From: Entrophospora sp. SA101 | Lineage: Eukaryota; Glomeromycota; Glomeromycetes; Entrophosporales; Entrophosporaceae | Direction of reading: 5' to 3' | Length of the DNA: 10,411 nt | NCBI GenBank assembly: GCA_958430865.1 | Contig: CAUDNR010001614.1 | Coordinates: forward strand, 1 to 10,411 | Shown: positions 8,001 through 10,411 of the stretch, in pieces | Layout: every line of letters begins with the position of its first letter | Numbering within the stretch: the stretch's first letter is position 1 | Program-made: the position numbers and the translations under genes | The notes under the pieces: generated by a model | Databases searched by the model: none | The model's input: the letters and a program-made list of their open reading frames with translations, nothing else | Told to the model about the DNA's origin: nothing

Positions 8001-10042
8001 GACAAAATCAATTCTAATACTAAACAACGACCACGAATATTAATTTCCTCGCTGCTGCTAAAATTATCACCTGCATCTTTTCTAACAGAAAGTTGAAAAA
8101 ATAAACTAAGTGAAAGGTAGAGATCTTTACGTAAAACATTGAATTTTTCATGAGCTTTATCCAAAAAATTTAAGTTTGTTTTTAATTTGTGTTTTGAATT
8201 ATTTGGGGGAGGAATTTTAATTGTTAAGTCTTTTTTAGAAGAAGATCTTCGTCTCAACAGAGGTGTTGAATTATTATTATCTTCTTTATTAATTTGTTTA
8301 GAATTTTTAATATTGATTTGATTGTTTGATAAATTTTGATCTTGATTATCATTATTTGATGATGATGATGGTGAATCATCTATATGATTTTCTATGTTTT
8401 TGATTTTTTCTATAGAATTTTTGGAAATAAGTTCAGATATTTGGTTAGGTGAATGACTAGTAACGATTTCATCTTTATTAGAATTAACAACATTTTCATC
8501 GTTATTTTTATTATCATCATCTTCTTCTTCTTCATCGACATTATTATTATCTCCATTTATATGATTATCCTTAGTATTATTTGTTGTAGAAACATTAGAT
8601 GATGCTTCTTGTTCATTATTGACAGTAGTACATTTATTTACATTTTGAAATTTTAAATCGGGTGAAGGATCATTAGCAAGTGATTTTTTTGAATCCATTC
8701 CATTTTCTATATTTGATTCAACATATAATACATCATCATCATTATTATCAAAATCATTATTATTAACATTAACATTAACAACAACATCAACATTATTTTT
8801 ATCATCAACATTATTTTTATCATCAACATTATCGTTGTCATCATCAATATTTTTATTATTGCTACCAATACTACTGACACTATTATTGCTGCTGCTGTTA
8901 TTTTTACTAATAATAATAATGCTGTTGTTGTTAATGCTATTATTAGCGTCAATAGGCATATCATTTTTTGTATGTTCTTCTAGTTTATTTAATTCTACGG
9001 AAAATTCTTCACATCGAGTAACAATTAAATTGGCTATTTGAGTCAATTCAGCTTTTGCAGTTGCTTGATTGACTTGACTTTTCGAAAAACAATAAATGTT
9101 ACAGCAAGTTTGAATAATTTTCAGTAAAGTAATTCCATGAACAGGGCATTTATCAGTTGTTACAATAGTCAGCAATACTTTTAATAGTTGAAGTTGAACA
9201 GTTTGATCGGTTTGTGAGCCAGTAAAACCTATACATATAGTATGAACAACGTCATCAATTAGTTTTGTAGGGTTAGGATAATTGTGATTGATTGAATTTG
9301 TTGATGGAGACTTTGTTGTAGCGTTATTAATTGACTGGATGATTCCATCATCATCATCATTATTTTTATTATTGTCAAAAGGGGAATAATAATCAAGTAA
9401 AGATAAATCATTTGTTTCGCTGAATCTACTAATAATTATACCAGATGATGATTTAGTTCTAGCATCACGTTTTTTTGAAAGAGATGATTTTGGAGAAGTG
9501 ATTATGGTTGATCCTTTGAGTAAGCCATGTGCAATAATTTTTTGTAAACAATCCAAAGCAATCACACGAACATTTACCGGTATCGAATTGGAACAAGCAA
9601 CTTTAAAAGGATGCCAATAATTGTCAGCCATTATTCTAGGTAATTCTTCACCACTACGTGAAAACCAATTACTAATTGATGAGCGACCTATAGAAGGATT
9701 TAACGGAGAAGCATTTTCAACATTTTTATTGTTATTCATGATGTTATTGCCATTAGTACTAATAATACTGTTAATAGTATTATTACTATTATTCGAGATA
9801 GATTTATCAATTATTGAAATTTCTTTTGTTGGAGAAGCATTAGATCTTTGAAGTTCTATTTTGACATCATTATTTATTACTTCTGAGGATTGTTGTTGTT
9901 CTGTAGTATTAGAATTTTTAATAGTCAAAATTTCTTTTTGAAGTTGCTTCAAAGCACCAGCACAAATTTGTTCCAACTCCTTTTGTTTTGAAGATTGGGC
10001 TTCTATAAGAAGCCTTTCTAAAGCACCTTTTAAGATGCTCAT
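3499..10042 (-). CDS. SEC7: Sec7/BIG-family Arf guanine-nucleotide exchange factor, complete, two exons
   Basis: Joined exons 10042-5770 and 5693-3499 give 2155 residues. The family exchanges GDP for GTP on Arf at the (trans-)Golgi, driving COPI/clathrin coat recruitment. The DCB domain spans about 1-350, including YWHPFKVAC near 143 and ALDCLQKIIAHG near 162, with a low-complexity insert at about 178-258. An Asn/Asp/Ser linker (355-600) precedes the HUS domain (630-810), whose HUS box NYDCD is at 787-791. The Sec7 domain is about 931-1118: FRLPGE carries the glutamic finger E1027 (GAG, 6964-6962), followed by AYSVIMLNTD and FIKNNRGIN. HDS1 starts at SASHADHVKPMF (1172-1183), HDS2 at YYNMSRIRFEW (1426-1436), the GWKSIFVVFG block is near 1526-1535, and HDS3-HDS4 run to the C-terminus (LALQEF-like helix RIALQEFLEKVG). 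The ATG is chosen because the next residues match the family N-terminus (LKGALERLL) and an in-frame TAA lies 12 nt upstream (10054-10052). Yeast Sec7 and human BIG proteins have similar lengths; the excess is low-complexity insertion. Family assignment is near certain; linker boundaries are approximate. Confidence 0.97.
5035..5070 (-). repeat. trinucleotide run coding for 12 threonines
   Basis: The plus strand shows an uninterrupted gtt/ttg triplet run. On the minus strand it reads as ACA codons with a terminal ACT, encoding Thr 1633-1644. It lies in a variable loop between the HDS2 and HDS3 regions, after an Asp/Asn-rich stretch. It is a microsatellite in frame and is probably polymorphic in length. 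Confidence 0.9.
5694..5769 (-). other. spliceosomal intron of the Sec7 gene (76 nt, phase 1)
   Basis: On the minus strand the donor is G|GTAATA (intron begins at 5769) and the acceptor is a T-rich run ending TTGACAG (5694). A possible branch sequence TTTAAC lies at 5736-5731, about 37 nt before the acceptor. Without splicing, translation continues four more codons past the split codon and stops at TAA in the intron (5755-5753). Splicing joins ...LQKIVEI to AYYNMSRIRFEW. This restores the block that in family members reads VEI-x-YYNM, which fixes the junction to the base. No other intron is needed to keep the rest of the protein colinear with the family. Confidence 0.93.
8243..8965 (-). repeat. 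Asn/Asp/Ser-rich low-complexity coding tract (DCB-HUS linker)
   Basis: This part of exon 1 encodes roughly residues 360-600. It is dominated by Asn, Asp, Ser and Glu in simple runs (AAT, GAT and GAA codons), with an acidic patch DEEEEDDD near 503-510. It lies between the conserved DCB and HUS domains, where family members have a variable linker, and it stays open for its whole length. It is expected to be intrinsically disordered. The AT/TCA-type triplet runs suggest growth by replication slippage. Confidence 0.85.
8785..8830 (-). repeat. perfect 18-bp tandem repeat, about 2.5 copies, inside the coding tract
   Basis: The plus-strand unit catcaacattatttttat occurs at 8785-8802 and 8803-8820, then the first 10 bases recur at 8821-8830. 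Being a multiple of three it keeps frame and encodes a repeated NVDDKN-type motif on the minus strand. The lack of any mismatch between copies suggests a recent duplication. Confidence 0.9.
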
Positions 10043-10411
10043 TATTAATTTTTAGTGTATTAAGTTTTCTATTTCTACTTAAATGTTTTAATTTCTATCT
10101 ATTAATTAAAAAATTTTTTATATAAATTTACCACGCACCCGCACCCTCGGAGGTAGTGATTTGCATCTGTTGTGAACTTCGGCCAAATTATTTTTTTGTC
10201 GATCTTTGCTTGTGTAATTGCTATTTTGTTGATCATTTATATTGTTATTATTATAGACATTCTTAAGGGTAGAGTGTAGGTAACACGAATTTCACTATGA
10301 TACTGTTGATAAAAAAAATTACGTAACACTCCGAGTTGTTAGCCTCATACATAAGTATTCCAAAAACTAATTTTTGTGAGATGTTTACTATTGCAAAATC
10401 CTTTTTCAGAA
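10043..10411 (-). promoter_or_regulatory. 5' flank and probable promoter of the Sec7 gene
   Basis: This is the upstream region of the minus-strand gene. The 40 bases before the ATG are A/T only or nearly so, with A at -3 of the start codon. A TATA-like TATATAAA (10124-10117) lies about 75 bases upstream of the ATG. Directly upstream of it is an unusually GC-rich patch (10131-10153, plus strand ccacgcacccgcaccctcggagg) containing a repeated GCACCC and the palindrome CCTCGGAGG. I infer a core promoter with a proximal factor site. There is no transcript evidence, and no other gene is visible out to the right edge. Confidence 0.4.

Noticed and set aside
8707..9041. Hydrophobic Leu/Ile/Met-rich open stretches on both strands, resembling membrane proteins
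   Set aside because: They are alternative readings of the Asn/Asp low-complexity tract; triplet repeats read in other frames give Leu/Ile/Met runs.
9621..9851. Plus-strand 76-codon open stretch
   Set aside because: It is antisense to the N-terminal Sec7 coding region and its low-complexity insert.
1..10411. tRNA, rRNA or a multi-gene defence or biosynthetic system
   Set aside because: No tRNA-like B box with a cloverleaf, no rRNA block and no set of linked genes was seen; the only intact gene is the Sec7 exchange factor.

Overview
The window looks like nuclear DNA of a very AT-rich early-diverging fungus, most likely an arbuscular mycorrhizal one (Glomeromycotina, Rhizophagus-like). This is inferred from the strong A+T bias, AAT-coded asparagine runs, ATT microsatellites, short spliceosomal introns, a decayed hAT transposase of the type abundant there, and a fungal/metazoan-type Sec7 protein. 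No database search was possible, so the taxon is a guess; eukaryotic origin is secure.

Right two thirds (3499-10042, minus strand): one complete large gene for a Golgi/trans-Golgi Arf guanine-nucleotide exchange factor of the Sec7/BIG family. It has two coding exons (10042-5770 and 5693-3499) separated by a 76-nt phase-1 intron, and encodes a predicted 2155-residue protein. All family blocks appear in order: DCB, HUS, the Sec7 catalytic domain with its glutamic finger, and the HDS repeats. They are interrupted by long Asn/Asp/Ser-rich linkers. A short GC-rich patch and a TATA-like sequence lie upstream of the start codon. An ATT-rich microsatellite tract lies downstream of the stop.

Left third (1-3498): no intact gene seen. 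At 319-839 (minus) there is a decayed hAT-type transposase fragment, with a frameshift and an intron-like gap. It is followed by less certain remnants and a hairpin towards the left edge. From 840 to about 2700 there is AT-rich DNA with inverted repeats and no recognisable gene. From 2965 to about 3330 (plus) there are weak coding-like segments with an intron-like signature. I could not identify these and do not call them a gene.

The Sec7 gene and the transposon remnant are not functionally linked. I found no new multi-gene system here. The most interesting points are features of the Sec7 protein: an unusual Gln in the catalytic groove, a complete brefeldin-A-sensitive residue set, and the disordered DCB-HUS linker.
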